A stretch of 64,000 nt of DNA from Flavobacterium sp. YJ01. GTDB taxonomy: Bacteria > Bacteroidota > Bacteroidia > Flavobacteriales > Flavobacteriaceae. This document shows, piece by piece, positions 26,168 through 36,114 of the stretch; within the stretch, counting starts at the first letter, position 1; every line of letters begins with the position of its first letter. Under the pieces are notes generated by a model. That model had not been told where the DNA came from. It did no database searches and saw only the letters and a program-made list of their open reading frames with translations. Made by a program: the position numbers and the translations under genes. The stretch is from NCBI RefSeq assembly GCF_029320955.1, contig NZ_CP119757.1:4898001-4962000 (forward strand). Direction: 5' to 3'.

Positions 26168-29100
26168 ATGTTTAAAAAATTTATACAAAGACCCGTACTC
26201 TCGACGGTAATATCTGTTATTATCGTCATCTTAGGTGTTTTAGGCCTAATTGAGTTACCGATTTCGCAATATCCAGATATTGCACCGCCAACTGTAAACG
26301 TGGCGGCAAGTTATACTGGAGCGAACGCAGACGTAGTATTGAAAAGTATTGTAATTCCGTTGGAAGAGCAGATCAATGGTGTAGAAAACATGACTTACAT
26401 GACTTCTACAGCAACCAATGACGGAAATGCTTCAATCAAAATTTTCTTTAAAGTAGGAACAAATCCTGATTTGGCAGCGGTAAACGTTCAAAACAGGGTT
26501 TCTAGAGCAACGAGTTTATTGCCTGTTGAGGTAACTCAAGCGGGTGTTACGGTGACGAAAAGTCAAAGTAGTAACTTGTTGATTTTCTCTTTATATAGCG
26601 ATGATAAAGCTTACGATCAGACGTTTCTTCAGAATTACGCTAAGATTAATCTTGTGCCGCAAATCCAGCGTGTTGTTGGAGTAGGAGATGTTACCGTTTT
26701 TGGTGCAAAAGATTATTCTATGAGAATCTGGTTGAAACCAGATGTAATGCAGCAATACAAACTGATTCCGAGTGATATTTCGGCAGCTTTAGCAGAACAA
26801 AATATAGAAGCAGCGCCAGGTAAATTTGGTGAGAACGGAAATCAAGCTTTTCAATATGTAATTAAATACAAAGGACGTTTAACAAGCGCTCAGGAATTTG
26901 AAAATATTGTTATAAAATCGGTTGGAAATGGACAGATGTTGCGTCTTAAAGATGTGGCAAAAGTTGAATTAGGTTCTTTAAGTTATTCTTCAACGATTAA
27001 AACAAACGGTGTAGAATCTGCAGCGATGGCCATTAGCCAGACTCCTGGATCGAATGCGCGTGATGTAATTATTAATTCTAAAAAATTAATTGAAGAAGCA
27101 GCGAAGAGTTTTCCAAAAGGAATGAAATACACCATTATGGTGGATGTTAACGAAAATCTAGATGCTTCTATTGAGAAAGTTATTCATACTTTGATTGAAG
27201 CTTTTATTTTGGTTTTCATCGTAGTGTTTATTTTCCTTCAAGATTTTAGATCAACTTTAATTCCGGCGATTGCGGTTCCAGTTGCAATTGTGGGTACGTT
27301 CTTCTTCCTTAATTTATTCGGATTTACAATCAACTTATTAACGCTTTTTGCGATGGTTCTTGCCATTGGTATTGTCGTCGATGATGCGATTGTGGTCGTC
27401 GAGGCGGTGCACGCCAAATTGGATGACGGATATAAATCGGCTAAAAAAGCTACCATTCACGCAATGGACGAAATTTCGGGAGCGATTATTTCGATTACTT
27501 TGGTAATGGCTGCGGTATTTATTCCGGTAACCTTTATTACGGGATCTACAGGAGTTTTCTACAAACAGTTTGGTATTACATTGGCCGTTGCGATTATTCT
27601 TTCTGCGGTAAACGCCTTGACCTTGAGTCCGGCTTTATGTGCGCTTTTATTGAAACCACATGCAGACGATCATAAACATAAAAGTTATTTACAACGTTTT
27701 TATACTTCGTTCAACGTTGCGTTTGATAATGTAACACAAAGATATAAGCGTTCGGTAAGTTTTCTTTCTGTGAAAAAATGGATTGCTTTAGCGTCTATCA
27801 TCATTGCTGGTTTGGCATTAGTTTATATGATGAAAACTACGCCTTCAGCTTTCGTTCCTTCAGAGGATCAAGGAACTGTTTTTGCCAATATTAGTTTACC
27901 GCCATCAGCTTCTATGGAGCGTTCGGATATTATTGCAAAAAGAGTTGATAGTATTGCGAAGACTATTCCGGGAGTTAAAAATACACTTCGTATTGTTGGA
28001 CAAAACTTTACCGCTGGAGCGGGTAGTGCTTACAGTATGGTTATTGTGAAATTGAAACCTTGGGACGAACGTGATCTTAGTGTTGATGACGTAATCGGAC
28101 AGCTTTTTGCTAAAACAAGCGGAATTCGCGAGGCTAGTATCTTCTTTATTTCGCCACCAACTATTCAAGGTTTTGGACAAAGTGGTGGATTCGAATTCCA
28201 ATTGCAAGATAAAGGAGGACATACAACGGCTGAATTCTTTAAAGTAAATAATGAATTCTTAGCAAAACTTGCTGAACGTCCAGAAATTCAATACGCGACA
28301 ACTCCATTTAATCCTGGATTCCCTCAATATATGATGGACATTAATTTAGCGAAAGCGAAAGATGCTGGAGTTTCTGTAAATACGATTCTTTCTACAATGC
28401 AAGGATATTATGGTGGATTATATGCTTCGAATTTCAACAAATTCGGAAAACAATATCGTGTAATGGTTCAAGCTGCTCCTGAATTTAGGGCTAACACAGA
28501 AGGGCTGAATAAAATCTTCGTTAGAAATAGTGCAGGAAATATGGCGCCAATTACTGAGTTTGTAAAAATGACTAGAGTTTTTGGACCAGAATCGATTTCA
28601 AGATTTAACTTATTTACGTCAATTTCGATTACAGGAGCACCAAAACCAGGTTACAGTTCTGGAGATGCAATTAAAGCAATTCAAGAAGTGGCTGCAGAAA
28701 ATCTTCCAGCGGGTTATGGTTACGAATTTTCTGGATTAACGCGTGAGGAATTAGCTTCTGGAAGTGAAACGATTTTCATTTTCGTATTATGTTTGGTTTT
28801 CGTTTACTTCTTGTTAAGTGCACAATACGAAAGTTACATTTTACCATTTGCAGTATTATTATCAATTCCGTTTGGATTAGCGGGAGCCTATTTATTCTCG
28901 ATTATTTTTAAACTGAATAGCAATATCTACTTACAGATTTCATTAATCATGCTTATCGGACTTCTTGCCAAGAACGGTATTTTGATAGTCGAATTCGCTT
29001 TGGATAGAAGGCGTAAAGGCTTGCCAGTCGTACAAGCAGCCATTGAAGGAGCTGTAGCACGTTTACGTCCAATCTTGATGACTTCGTTTGCCTTTATTTT

Positions 29101-29338
29101 AGGATTAGTTCCGTTGATGTTTGCTTCTGGAGCAGGAGCTGTTGGTAATAAATCGATTGGTACTGGAGCCGTTGGAGGTATGTTAATTGGAACAATCTTG
29201 GGAGTTTTCGTAATTCCAGTATTGTTTATCATTTTTCAAAATTTACAAGAAAAAATTAGCGGACCAGCAAAAGACGGTTATGATGATGACGATGACGATG
29301 AAGACGAAATTCATTTAATAGAAGCTCACAAAGAGTAA
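26168..29338 (+). CDS. RND multidrug efflux permease (AcrB-type, HAE1)
   Basis: At 1056 residues this is full length for the hydrophobe/amphiphile RND family. It begins MFKKFIQRPVLSTVISVIIVILGVLGL and has the proton-relay aspartates in the fourth helix, GIVVDDAIVVVEAV (near residue 405). The second half repeats the layout, with LLSIPFGLAGAYL and LIGLLAKNGILIVEFA (near residue 930). Twelve transmembrane helices and two large periplasmic loops are expected. The C-terminal tail is acidic (DDDDDDEDE). Substrates are probably amphiphilic drugs or detergents. It sits between the adaptor and the outer membrane channel genes. Confidence 0.96.
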   Translation: MFKKFIQRPVLSTVISVIIVILGVLGLIELPISQYPDIAPPTVNVAASYTGANADVVLKSIVIPLEEQINGVENMTYMTSTATNDGNASIKIFFKVGTNPDLAAVNVQNRVSRATSLLPVEVTQAGVTVTKSQSSNLLIFSLYSDDKAYDQTFLQNYAKINLVPQIQRVVGVGDVTVFGAKDYSMRIWLKPDVMQQYKLIPSDISAALAEQNIEAAPGKFGENGNQAFQYVIKYKGRLTSAQEFENIVIKSVGNGQMLRLKDVAKVELGSLSYSSTIKTNGVESAAMAISQTPGSNARDVIINSKKLIEEAAKSFPKGMKYTIMVDVNENLDASIEKVIHTLIEAFILVFIVVFIFLQDFRSTLIPAIAVPVAIVGTFFFLNLFGFTINLLTLFAMVLAIGIVVDDAIVVVEAVHAKLDDGYKSAKKATIHAMDEISGAIISITLVMAAVFIPVTFITGSTGVFYKQFGITLAVAIILSAVNALTLSPALCALLLKPHADDHKHKSYLQRFYTSFNVAFDNVTQRYKRSVSFLSVKKWIALASIIIAGLALVYMMKTTPSAFVPSEDQGTVFANISLPPSASMERSDIIAKRVDSIAKTIPGVKNTLRIVGQNFTAGAGSAYSMVIVKLKPWDERDLSVDDVIGQLFAKTSGIREASIFFISPPTIQGFGQSGGFEFQLQDKGGHTTAEFFKVNNEFLAKLAERPEIQYATTPFNPGFPQYMMDINLAKAKDAGVSVNTILSTMQGYYGGLYASNFNKFGKQYRVMVQAAPEFRANTEGLNKIFVRNSAGNMAPITEFVKMTRVFGPESISRFNLFTSISITGAPKPGYSSGDAIKAIQEVAAENLPAGYGYEFSGLTREELASGSETIFIFVLCLVFVYFLLSAQYESYILPFAVLLSIPFGLAGAYLFSIIFKLNSNIYLQISLIMLIGLLAKNGILIVEFALDRRRKGLPVVQAAIEGAVARLRPILMTSFAFILGLVPLMFASGAGAVGNKSIGTGAVGGMLIGTILGVFVIPVLFIIFQNLQEKISGPAKDGYDDDDDDEDEIHLIEAHKE

Positions 29339-29356
29339 AATTTAATTACAAAAAAG

Positions 29357-30763
29357 ATGACGAATAGTTCAAATAAATATATTTTACTGGTAATAACAGC
29401 CGCACTTATTAGTGCGTGCTCTGTTACCAAGAAATACGAACGTCCTACTGATTTAAAAACAGATCAATTGTATCGTGATCAGTCTTCTACAGATTCGACC
29501 ACAATTGCTGATATGCCTTGGAATACTGTTTTTAAAGATGAAAAACTAAATGCTTTAATTCAAAAAGGATTAGATCAAAATCTTAATCTTAAAAATGCGA
29601 TTGAAAACATTGTACAAGCAAGAGCTTCATTACGTCAAAGTAAATTAGCTTATTACCCAACTTTACAATTGGATGCAAGTGCTACTCACAATAAACAATC
29701 TCAGGCGGGACTTAACTTTCCTCCGGGTATCAATATTAATACCTTGACAACAACCTATAAATTAGGAGCAAGTACGTCTTGGGAAATTGATGTTTGGGGA
29801 AAACTAAGCAGTTCTAAAAGAGCAGCGTTGGCAACTTATTTAGCAACTGATGCTGCAAAACAAGCAGTTCAAACGCAATTGATTGCAGATATTGCCAATA
29901 ATTACTTTTTGTTGTTAGCTTACGATAAACAGTTGGAAATTACAGAACAGACTTTAAAAACGCGTATCGAAAATGTTGAAACAATTAAAGCTTTAAAAGA
30001 AGGGGCAATTGTAACAGGAGCAGCAGTTGTTCAGAGTGAAGCCAATCAGCATGCAGCAGAGGTTCTTATTCCAGATTTAAAGCAAAGTATTCGAGAAACA
30101 GAAAATGCTTTGAATATTTTATTAGGACAAGGTCCAGCACCAATTGATAGAGGTGTTTTGGGAACGCAAATTATTCCTGAAAAGATTGCTATAGGTGTAC
30201 CTTCACAGTTATTAGAAAATCGTCCAGATGTTCGTCAAGCGGAATTTAATTTCAGAGTCGCTTTTGAATCAACTAATTTGGCTAAAACTTACTTCTATCC
30301 AAGTTTGACACTTACAGCAAGTACAGGATTTTCGAATTTAGAGTTGAAAGATTTCTTTAGCAATTCTATTTTCTACTCTATTATAGGCGGATTAACACAG
30401 CCAATATTTAATCAAGGACTTAATAAAATGAGATTGACAATGGCTCAGTCACAACAATTGCAAGCCTATAATAATTTTCAACAAAGTCTTTTAGTTGCAG
30501 GTCAGGAAGTTTCTAATGCTTTGTATTCGTACCAAATGGCTGTTGAGAAAGTAGATTCGAGAACCAAACAAATTGCAGCTTTGGAAAAAGCAGTCGACTT
30601 TACAGAACAGCTTTTAGAGTATAGTTCTGCAACCAATTATACAGATGTATTAACATCTCAACAAAATCTTTTGGCAGCCCAATTAAGTGGAGTAGCCGAT
30701 AATTTGCAAAAATTACAAGCCGTTATTAATTTGTACCGTGCCTTGGGTGGTGGTTGGAAATAA
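29357..30763 (+). CDS. TolC/OprM-type outer membrane efflux lipoprotein
   Basis: The 468-residue protein has a lipobox (LISAC near residue 21). Two homologous helical repeats of the outer membrane efflux protein family follow, with NLKNAIENIVQARASLRQSKLAYYPTLQLDAS near residue 80 and LLENRPDVRQAEFNFRVA near residue 290, and QPIFNQGLNKMRL near 355. It forms the channel of the RND pump encoded just upstream, 18 bases away. A strong hairpin terminator follows at 30781. Confidence 0.95.
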   Translation: MTNSSNKYILLVITAALISACSVTKKYERPTDLKTDQLYRDQSSTDSTTIADMPWNTVFKDEKLNALIQKGLDQNLNLKNAIENIVQARASLRQSKLAYYPTLQLDASATHNKQSQAGLNFPPGININTLTTTYKLGASTSWEIDVWGKLSSSKRAALATYLATDAAKQAVQTQLIADIANNYFLLLAYDKQLEITEQTLKTRIENVETIKALKEGAIVTGAAVVQSEANQHAAEVLIPDLKQSIRETENALNILLGQGPAPIDRGVLGTQIIPEKIAIGVPSQLLENRPDVRQAEFNFRVAFESTNLAKTYFYPSLTLTASTGFSNLELKDFFSNSIFYSIIGGLTQPIFNQGLNKMRLTMAQSQQLQAYNNFQQSLLVAGQEVSNALYSYQMAVEKVDSRTKQIAALEKAVDFTEQLLEYSSATNYTDVLTSQQNLLAAQLSGVADNLQKLQAVINLYRALGGGWK

Positions 30764-30777
30764 TTGTTATTTATAAT

Positions 30778-30810
30778 GAAAAAAACGCCTCATAACTGAG
30801 GCGTTTTTTT
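30778..30810 (+). terminator. Rho-independent terminator of the efflux operon
   Basis: ACGCCTCA and TGAGGCGT form a stem around TAAC, with A-run before and T-run after, about 20 bases beyond the stop of the outer membrane channel gene. Confidence 0.92.
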
Positions 30811-30941
30811 ATAAATGTATATCGGCTGAAAAGTACTATTCGTCGATTAGTTTCGTGTTTCCGTATAATGAATACGATAAGTTTAAATATTGGCATTAAT
30901 TTCGATTCATATCTACTAAAATAAATTTAAAACTAAAGATC

Positions 30942-31427
30942 ATGAAAAAATTAGTATTCGCCTCAGTACTCTTTATGAGTGTATTTTTCGCCCAAGCGCA
31001 AGTATCAATTAATGTAAATATTGGAACGCCGCCAAATTGGGGACCACAAGGTTACGATGACAGCAGATACTATTTTCTGCCAGATATCGATGTGTATTAT
31101 GATGTAAATCAGAGTGTATTTATCTACGATAATGGAGGAAGATGGATTCGTGAAAAAAGACTTCCTTCAAGATATAGAAATTATGACTTGTATTCTGGTT
31201 ACAAAGTTGTATTAACAGATTATAGAGGAGATGCTCCTTATAGTTATCATGCTAAACACGTAAAAGCTTATCCGAAAGGTTATCACGGAAAACCTCAAAA
31301 AAATAGAGGAGAAAAGCCTAAAGGCAACAACGGAAACCACTACGGAAATGATAAAGGAAACAAAGGAAAAAATAACTCCAAACAGTCAGACAAAAACCAC
31401 GATCACGGAAACGGCAAACACCGTTAA
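30942..31427 (+). CDS. Secreted basic protein with Gly/Asn/Lys-rich tail
   Basis: The 161-residue product has a signal peptide (MKKLVFASVLFMSVFFAQAQ). The middle holds a compact aromatic domain with YYFLPDIDVYYDVNQSVFIYDNGGRWIREKRLPSRYRNYDLY (residues about 44-85). The last 50 residues are a low-complexity basic tail of Gly, Asn, Lys and His (for example GNDKGNKGKNN). Similar small secreted proteins are common in Flavobacterium; no function is known to me. It is a single gene with its own terminator. Confidence 0.8.
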   Translation: MKKLVFASVLFMSVFFAQAQVSINVNIGTPPNWGPQGYDDSRYYFLPDIDVYYDVNQSVFIYDNGGRWIREKRLPSRYRNYDLYSGYKVVLTDYRGDAPYSYHAKHVKAYPKGYHGKPQKNRGEKPKGNNGNHYGNDKGNKGKNNSKQSDKNHDHGNGKHR

Positions 31428-31445
31428 TTCTAAACATGACTAAGA

Positions 31446-31475
31446 GAAAACGCCCCCAATTTGGAGGCGTTTTTG
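31446..31475 (+). terminator. Rho-independent terminator
   Basis: AAAACGCCCCCAA pairs with TTGGAGGCGTTTT with one mismatch and is followed by Ts, about 20 bases after the stop of the basic secreted protein gene. Confidence 0.85.
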
Positions 31476-31482
31476 ATTTTTT

Positions 31483-31754
31483 ATAGCCACTAATTACACG
31501 AATTAGCACGAATTTTTATTTTATAAAAGGTTGTAATTTATGCTAATTCATGGCTAAAATGAATTGCCTCTAGCTTTAGCTGGAGGTTCATAGATGTTGT
31601 ATTCGTTGGCTTTAGCCAAACTAATCGAAAAGTTTGGCTAAAGCCTTTTTATTTGCAACAAACAAAAAGCCTCCAGCTAAAGCTAGAGGCAATTGATATT
31701 TAAATATTTTATTTAAAAATAAATTTGTGCTAATTCGTGCAATTTGTGGCTTTA
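31483..31754. repeat. Nested inverted repeat with family C core
   Basis: This fills the gap of about 370 bases between the basic protein gene and the fucP-like gene. The outer shell pairs TAGCCACTAATTACACGAAT with ATTCGTGCAATTTGTGGCTT-like sequence. The core (31562-31694) has GCCTCTAGCTTTAGCTGGAGG and its complement GCCTCCAGCTAAAGCTAGAGGC, flanking GGCTTTAGCC and GGCTAAAGCC arms. A related core lies at 51526-51655. No gene is seen in it. Confidence 0.85.
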
Positions 31755-31794
31755 AAAAAAATCCTTTTACTCCAAATAATTCGTGACAAAAAAA

Positions 31795-33099
31795 CTATTC
31801 CGATACTGTTTTCACTTTATGTCCAAAAAGACCAAAAGAAAGAATAATCAAGAAACAAACCAACGGAATAATATATCCAGATTGGATATCATCATGATTC
31901 ATATCGATTAAAGTTCCCATTCCGTACGGAATAATGGCCCCTCCAACGATCGACATCACTAACCAAGAAGAACCCGTTTCTGTATTAGATTTTAAGCCCT
32001 TAATTCCTAAAGAAAATATAGTTGGAAACATAATTGACATGAAGAACCCAATTCCGCCAAGAGCGTAAATAACCACAATTCCTGAACCGTAAATAGCTAC
32101 TAAACATAGTAAAACACTCATTACGCAGTAGATGGACAATAAAACATAATCTTTTACAAAACGTAAAAAGAAAGTTCCAATAAAACGTCCTGCCATAAAA
32201 AGGAAACCGTAAATACCTAAATAATATCCAGCTGTTTTTTCGTCCAATCCTGCGCCTTGTTGTGCAATTCTGATAAAGAAACTAGTAATGCAAACTTGCG
32301 CACCAACATAAAAGAATTGAGCAATAACTCCCCAGCTTAAATGTCTGAATTTTAAAACAGAGAAAAACCCAGGTTTGATTTCAGCTTCTGCGTGTGTAGC
32401 TTTCATTGAAGGTAATTGTACGAAGTAAAATATAATAGCAACCAAAACCAAAATGCTTCCCAAAACGATGTAAGGCATTTTTACAGAAGCAGCTTCCCCT
32501 AATAAATAAGCAGCCTTTTCAGCTTCAGGCATTGCTGCCATTTGTTCTGGCGTATGATTGGTTCCTGAAAGAATAAATAACGAACCCACAATAGGAGCAA
32601 CCATTGCAGCCAATCCGTTGAAAGAAGCCGCTAAATTCAATCTTTTAGAGGAAGATTCAGCAGGTCCTAAAATCGCTGCGTATGGGTTTGCACTGGTTTC
32701 TAAAATGGTTAAACCGCAACCAATTACAAATAAAGCGAATAAAAATAATTCGTAAGTTCTTGTATTAGCGGCAGGAACGAACAAAAATGCTCCAGCGGCA
32801 AAAACTAGTAATCCAGTTATGATACTGTTTTTATAACCAAATCTTTTAATCAACATTCCCGCAGGAATTGCCATTATAAAATAAGCGAAGAATACAGAAG
32901 TATCAATTAAAGTAGATTGACGGTTGTTTAATTCACACGCTTTCTTTAAGTGCGGAATCAAGACAGAATCAAGATTATGAGCCATTCCCCAAAGAAAAAA
33001 TAGGCAGGTAACTAATATAAAAGGAAGCAGATATTGTTTTTGATTTCCGCCTTCTGTCGGCACTTCGTGTTGATCGCCGGCTTGGTTTGTAATTTGCAT
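31795..33099 (-). CDS. FucP-like sugar:proton symporter (MFS)
   Basis: The 434-residue protein has twelve predicted membrane helices and the FucP-family signatures: FLWGMAHNLDSVLIPHLK near residue 38, FAYFIMAIPAGMLIKRFGYK near 71, GCGLTILETSANPYAAILGP near 127 and LNLAASFNGLAAMVAPIVGSLF near 155. Family members import L-fucose, glucose/galactose or similar sugars with protons. It is the last gene of the minus-strand operon that starts near 39604 and lies opposite a fucose-type catabolic operon, which favours L-fucose or another 6-deoxysugar. The symbol is withheld because specificity is not proven. Confidence 0.88.
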   Translation of the reverse strand: MQITNQAGDQHEVPTEGGNQKQYLLPFILVTCLFFLWGMAHNLDSVLIPHLKKACELNNRQSTLIDTSVFFAYFIMAIPAGMLIKRFGYKNSIITGLLVFAAGAFLFVPAANTRTYELFLFALFVIGCGLTILETSANPYAAILGPAESSSKRLNLAASFNGLAAMVAPIVGSLFILSGTNHTPEQMAAMPEAEKAAYLLGEAASVKMPYIVLGSILVLVAIIFYFVQLPSMKATHAEAEIKPGFFSVLKFRHLSWGVIAQFFYVGAQVCITSFFIRIAQQGAGLDEKTAGYYLGIYGFLFMAGRFIGTFFLRFVKDYVLLSIYCVMSVLLCLVAIYGSGIVVIYALGGIGFFMSIMFPTIFSLGIKGLKSNTETGSSWLVMSIVGGAIIPYGMGTLIDMNHDDIQSGYIIPLVCFLIILSFGLFGHKVKTVSE

Positions 33100-33125
33100 T
33101 TAGATAGTTTTTTTAGTTTATTTTT

Positions 33126-33201
33126 AGGTTCAAAGGTTCAAAGTGACAAAGGTTCAAAGTGAAGAAACCTCTGTTCCTTTGCACCTCTGAACCTTTGTCC
33201 C
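33126..33201. repeat. GGTTCAAAG direct and inverted repeat
   Basis: The phrase AGGTTCAAAG is repeated three times and is partly complementary to CTCTGAACCTTTG downstream, making a hairpin between the MaoC-like gene and the symporter gene. It might attenuate symporter expression relative to the rest of the operon. Confidence 0.65.
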
Positions 33202-33211
33202 TAGAAGAAAA

Positions 33212-33652
33212 TTATTTTTTCTTTACCAAAAGTAAATGATCACAAACCAAAACGACTTCACCGCGCTGATTAATGATTTCTACATGTTCTGTTACAGTTC
33301 CCATTTCTGGATTTTTAGCTTCTCCTTTCTCAGAAATTGTGATTTCAGAATGAATAGTGTCGCCGATATGAACAGGTTTTACAAAACGCATTTTGTCGTA
33401 ACCTCTAGAAAAGGCTTCTGGATTTATTTCCGAAGCAGTTAATCCAATTCCGATGGCAAAAACCATTGTTCCGTGTGCAATTCTTTGTCCGAATGGTTGT
33501 GTTTTGCACCATTCTTCGTCCATGTGGTGCGGGAAGAAATCTCCTGTGTGTCCGGCATGAACTACGAAGTCAGTTTCTGTGATTGTTCTGCCTAATGTTA
33601 CTCGTTTGTCGTCGATTTGGTAATCTTCGAAAAAAGTCGATTTAAAATACAT
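33212..33652 (-). CDS. MaoC-like hot-dog dehydratase
   Basis: The 146-residue protein has the MaoC hot-dog pattern: [31 protein letters not shown] (residues about 18-48), [17 protein letters not shown] (near 53-69) and [22 protein letters not shown] (near 88-110). Family enzymes hydrate or dehydrate thioesters, usually (R)-enoyl-CoA. Asp and His of TGDFFPHH take the place of the catalytic pair. Its presence downstream of two CoA-transferase genes suggests a CoA-ester step in this operon. It lies about 100 bases from the Gfo/Idh gene and the same distance from the symporter gene. Confidence 0.85.
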   Translation of the reverse strand: MYFKSTFFEDYQIDDKRVTLGRTITETDFVVHAGHTGDFFPHHMDEEWCKTQPFGQRIAHGTMVFAIGIGLTASEINPEAFSRGYDKMRFVKPVHIGDTIHSEITISEKGEAKNPEMGTVTEHVEIINQRGEVVLVCDHLLLVKKK

Positions 33653-33750
33653 ATTATAGCTATTTTTTGTCGGCCTTACTTTAAAAAATACGTTTGTTTT
33701 GAAGAAGGCTTAAATTTGTTTTTTTTTGGTTTTGAAATATAGTGTTTTAA

Positions 33751-34824
33751 TTACACTTCATCAAAGGAAATTCCACCGTTTTTACTGCTCGCGTAACAAG
33801 CTTCTACAACTTTCATCGTGCCTAACACATCTTGAACACTTGCAGATAATATTTCGTCAGAACCTTCTTTGTAACGCATCAGATTAGACATTGCGCCAAT
33901 AAAAGCTTCAGGAAACCAAGAACCTTCTAATTTTACTTCTGTCCATTCGTATTCATTTTCATTATCTTTTTTTGGTAAAGCGTACTCAAAAACGTCAGGA
34001 AGACCGTCAGGATAGTTCATTAACAAGCCCATTTTTGCTTTAACAGCGCCTTTTGTCCCTTCCCATTTAATGTAGCTTTCTTCGTGTTTTGGACCAAAGT
34101 GATGATCGTGATTCGTATTGATTACAACATGCTTGTCTTCACCATAATCCAAGATAATCGTAGATCTGCTTGATGATAATTTTTTAAGCGGATGTTTAGC
34201 CGTTTTTGCCATAACACTTTTCGGATTTCCCAGAAAAGATCGAATGCAGTCAATATAATGCACGCTGTGGAAAAGAATTTCCAATCTTGGATGTTCTTTT
34301 ATTAAAGGAAACAATTCCCAAGGTGTATTTACGGTAACTTTAAATTCTAAATCATATAATTCGCCAATAATTCCCTGATCGATTAAATATCTGGCAGCAC
34401 TTACAAATGAAGCAAAACGCAATTGGAAATTGATGGCAGCGACAAGATTTTTTCTTTCGCAAACCGCTACAATTTCACGTGCTTGAGCTAAATCATTTCC
34501 CATTGGTTTCTGAATCAAAACCGCAGCACCGTCTGGCAATTGTTCCAGAATTTCTATGTATTGATCAGGTAAAACCGTAATATCGTAAACAGCGTTTGAT
34601 GGCGCATTTTTTACTGCATCGGCAACACTTTCAAAAACATGATCTATTTTGAATTGTTTCTGTAAATCGTATGCTTTCGAAATCGTTCTGTTAGTAATAC
34701 CAAAAACTTTAAAACCAGCCATTTCGTAAGCAGGAAGATGTGCATCTTTTACAATACCGCTCGCTCCAATAATCACAATGGGCTGTTCTGTTTGGGGAAG
34801 TAAAGGTTTATAGGGAATATTCAT
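33751..34824 (-). CDS. Gfo/Idh/MocA family oxidoreductase
   Basis: The 357-residue cytoplasmic enzyme has an N-terminal NAD(P)-binding fold with IVIIGASGIVKDAHLPAYEMAGF (residues about 17-38). The family Lys is in VLIQKPMGNDL near residue 107, where EKP is the commoner form. The C-terminal domain includes EILFHSVHYIDCIRSFLG near residue 187. Such enzymes oxidise or reduce sugars, inositols or sugar acids. It follows the solute-binding-like gene after 33 bases and belongs to the same minus-strand operon. The substrate is unknown; a deoxysugar or its acid is the contextual guess. Confidence 0.86.
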   Translation of the reverse strand: MNIPYKPLLPQTEQPIVIIGASGIVKDAHLPAYEMAGFKVFGITNRTISKAYDLQKQFKIDHVFESVADAVKNAPSNAVYDITVLPDQYIEILEQLPDGAAVLIQKPMGNDLAQAREIVAVCERKNLVAAINFQLRFASFVSAARYLIDQGIIGELYDLEFKVTVNTPWELFPLIKEHPRLEILFHSVHYIDCIRSFLGNPKSVMAKTAKHPLKKLSSSRSTIILDYGEDKHVVINTNHDHHFGPKHEESYIKWEGTKGAVKAKMGLLMNYPDGLPDVFEYALPKKDNENEYEWTEVKLEGSWFPEAFIGAMSNLMRYKEGSDEILSASVQDVLGTMKVVEACYASSKNGGISFDEV

Positions 34825-34857
34825 TTGTTCTATATTTTGAAATTAAGCCCGTCAAGT

Positions 34858-36114
34858 TTAATTTTTGACAGAGCCGTGTAATGTTGTTCCTTGACTTAGT
34901 TTTCTTATTTTCTTTTGAGTTTCTTCTAAAAGTATATCTGATGAAATATCAGTTTCAATGGCTTTTAAAACCGCGCCGTCAATAAGTTCGGCTACTTTTG
35001 GCCAGATTGGAGTTTGAGGAAGTGTTAATGCATTTTCATGAAGCATTTCCAGTTTATGATAAAATGGAATTAAAGTATTAATTTCTGCATCTTTCCAAGT
35101 CGATTTTCGGCATCCGATTCCGCCTTCCGTAGTTAATAATTTATCGCTTTCGGGCGTTGTAGCAAAACGTAAAAAATCGTAAGCCAGTTTTTTATGTTTG
35201 CTTCCAGAACCAATGGTATACAACCAATATACATTCAAAGAAGCTGTCTTATGACCTGGATCAGATGGAAGAGAAGTGATGTCAATTTTTCCTTTCACTT
35301 TCGATTCTTCAATTACTTCCGCCATAGAAGCAAACCCGAACCAGTTGATAGCCATTGCCGCTTGTCCTTCGGCGAAAGCCAAACCTGCTTCAACCGAGCC
35401 AAATTCTCTCGATTTTGGATGAACAGCATTTGCATCATTGACCATTTTTCGATAAAAATCTAATGCTTTTATCGCCGCTTCATTATGAATATCAATCTGA
35501 TTTTTTTTGTTTAATAAAGAACCTCCGCGTGTCCATAATTGCAGACAGAAGTCAAAAACCATATTATGTCCGTCAGGATAATTGGCAAAAACAGCACCAT
35601 ATAAATTTTGTTCGGGACGATTAAAGAATGTAGCAATTTCTGAAAATTCCTGCCACGTTTTTGGCGTCGAAAGTTCGTAACCAAATTGCTTTTTAAAATT
35701 CTCCTTTTCTGTTTCGTTTTCGAATAAATCTTTTCGGTAAATTAAACATTCTGGACCGTCGTGAAATGGAAGTCCGAAAATGCCATTACTTAATTTCTGC
35801 AAATGCAACAGCGATTTATGCCATCCAAAAGGATAATTTTCTGGGGGATTTTCTCCAATTAATGAAAATAAATTAAGAACCGCATTTTCGTTTGCAGCAT
35901 CAAAAATCCAATCGGTATTGATATGAGCAATATCCCATTTTCCTTCTTTTAAACCTTTATCTGAAATGGTAGTTTCATATAAATCATGAAGTTCTAAGGC
36001 AACCATTTCCGCTTCAATTTTTAGATTGTTTTGAAGTGAAAATGCATCCCATAATTTTCGAAGTGTACTTTCGAAAGGATCGAATTTACGAACGGCGATT
36101 CTAATTTTTTCCAT
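34858..36114 (-). CDS. Solute-binding-like protein without signal peptide (SBP1)
   Basis: The 418-residue protein has the fold signatures of family 1 extracellular sugar-binding proteins: WDIAHINTDWIFDAANENAVLNL near residue 61, GIFGLPFHDGPECLIYRKDLF near 114, and GLAFAEGQAAMAINWFG near 242, with WLYTIGSGSKHKKLAYDFLRFATTPE near 295. The N-terminus is MEKIRIAVRKFDPFESTL with no hydrophobic segment or lipobox, so it should stay in the cytoplasm. Its start shares one base with the stop of the first CoA-transferase gene, in translational coupling. No ABC permease or ATPase gene is in the window. It might sense or scaffold a substrate for the CoA-transferases; this is inference. Confidence 0.85.
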   Translation of the reverse strand: MEKIRIAVRKFDPFESTLRKLWDAFSLQNNLKIEAEMVALELHDLYETTISDKGLKEGKWDIAHINTDWIFDAANENAVLNLFSLIGENPPENYPFGWHKSLLHLQKLSNGIFGLPFHDGPECLIYRKDLFENETEKENFKKQFGYELSTPKTWQEFSEIATFFNRPEQNLYGAVFANYPDGHNMVFDFCLQLWTRGGSLLNKKNQIDIHNEAAIKALDFYRKMVNDANAVHPKSREFGSVEAGLAFAEGQAAMAINWFGFASMAEVIEESKVKGKIDITSLPSDPGHKTASLNVYWLYTIGSGSKHKKLAYDFLRFATTPESDKLLTTEGGIGCRKSTWKDAEINTLIPFYHKLEMLHENALTLPQTPIWPKVAELIDGAVLKAIETDISSDILLEETQKKIRKLSQGTTLHGSVKN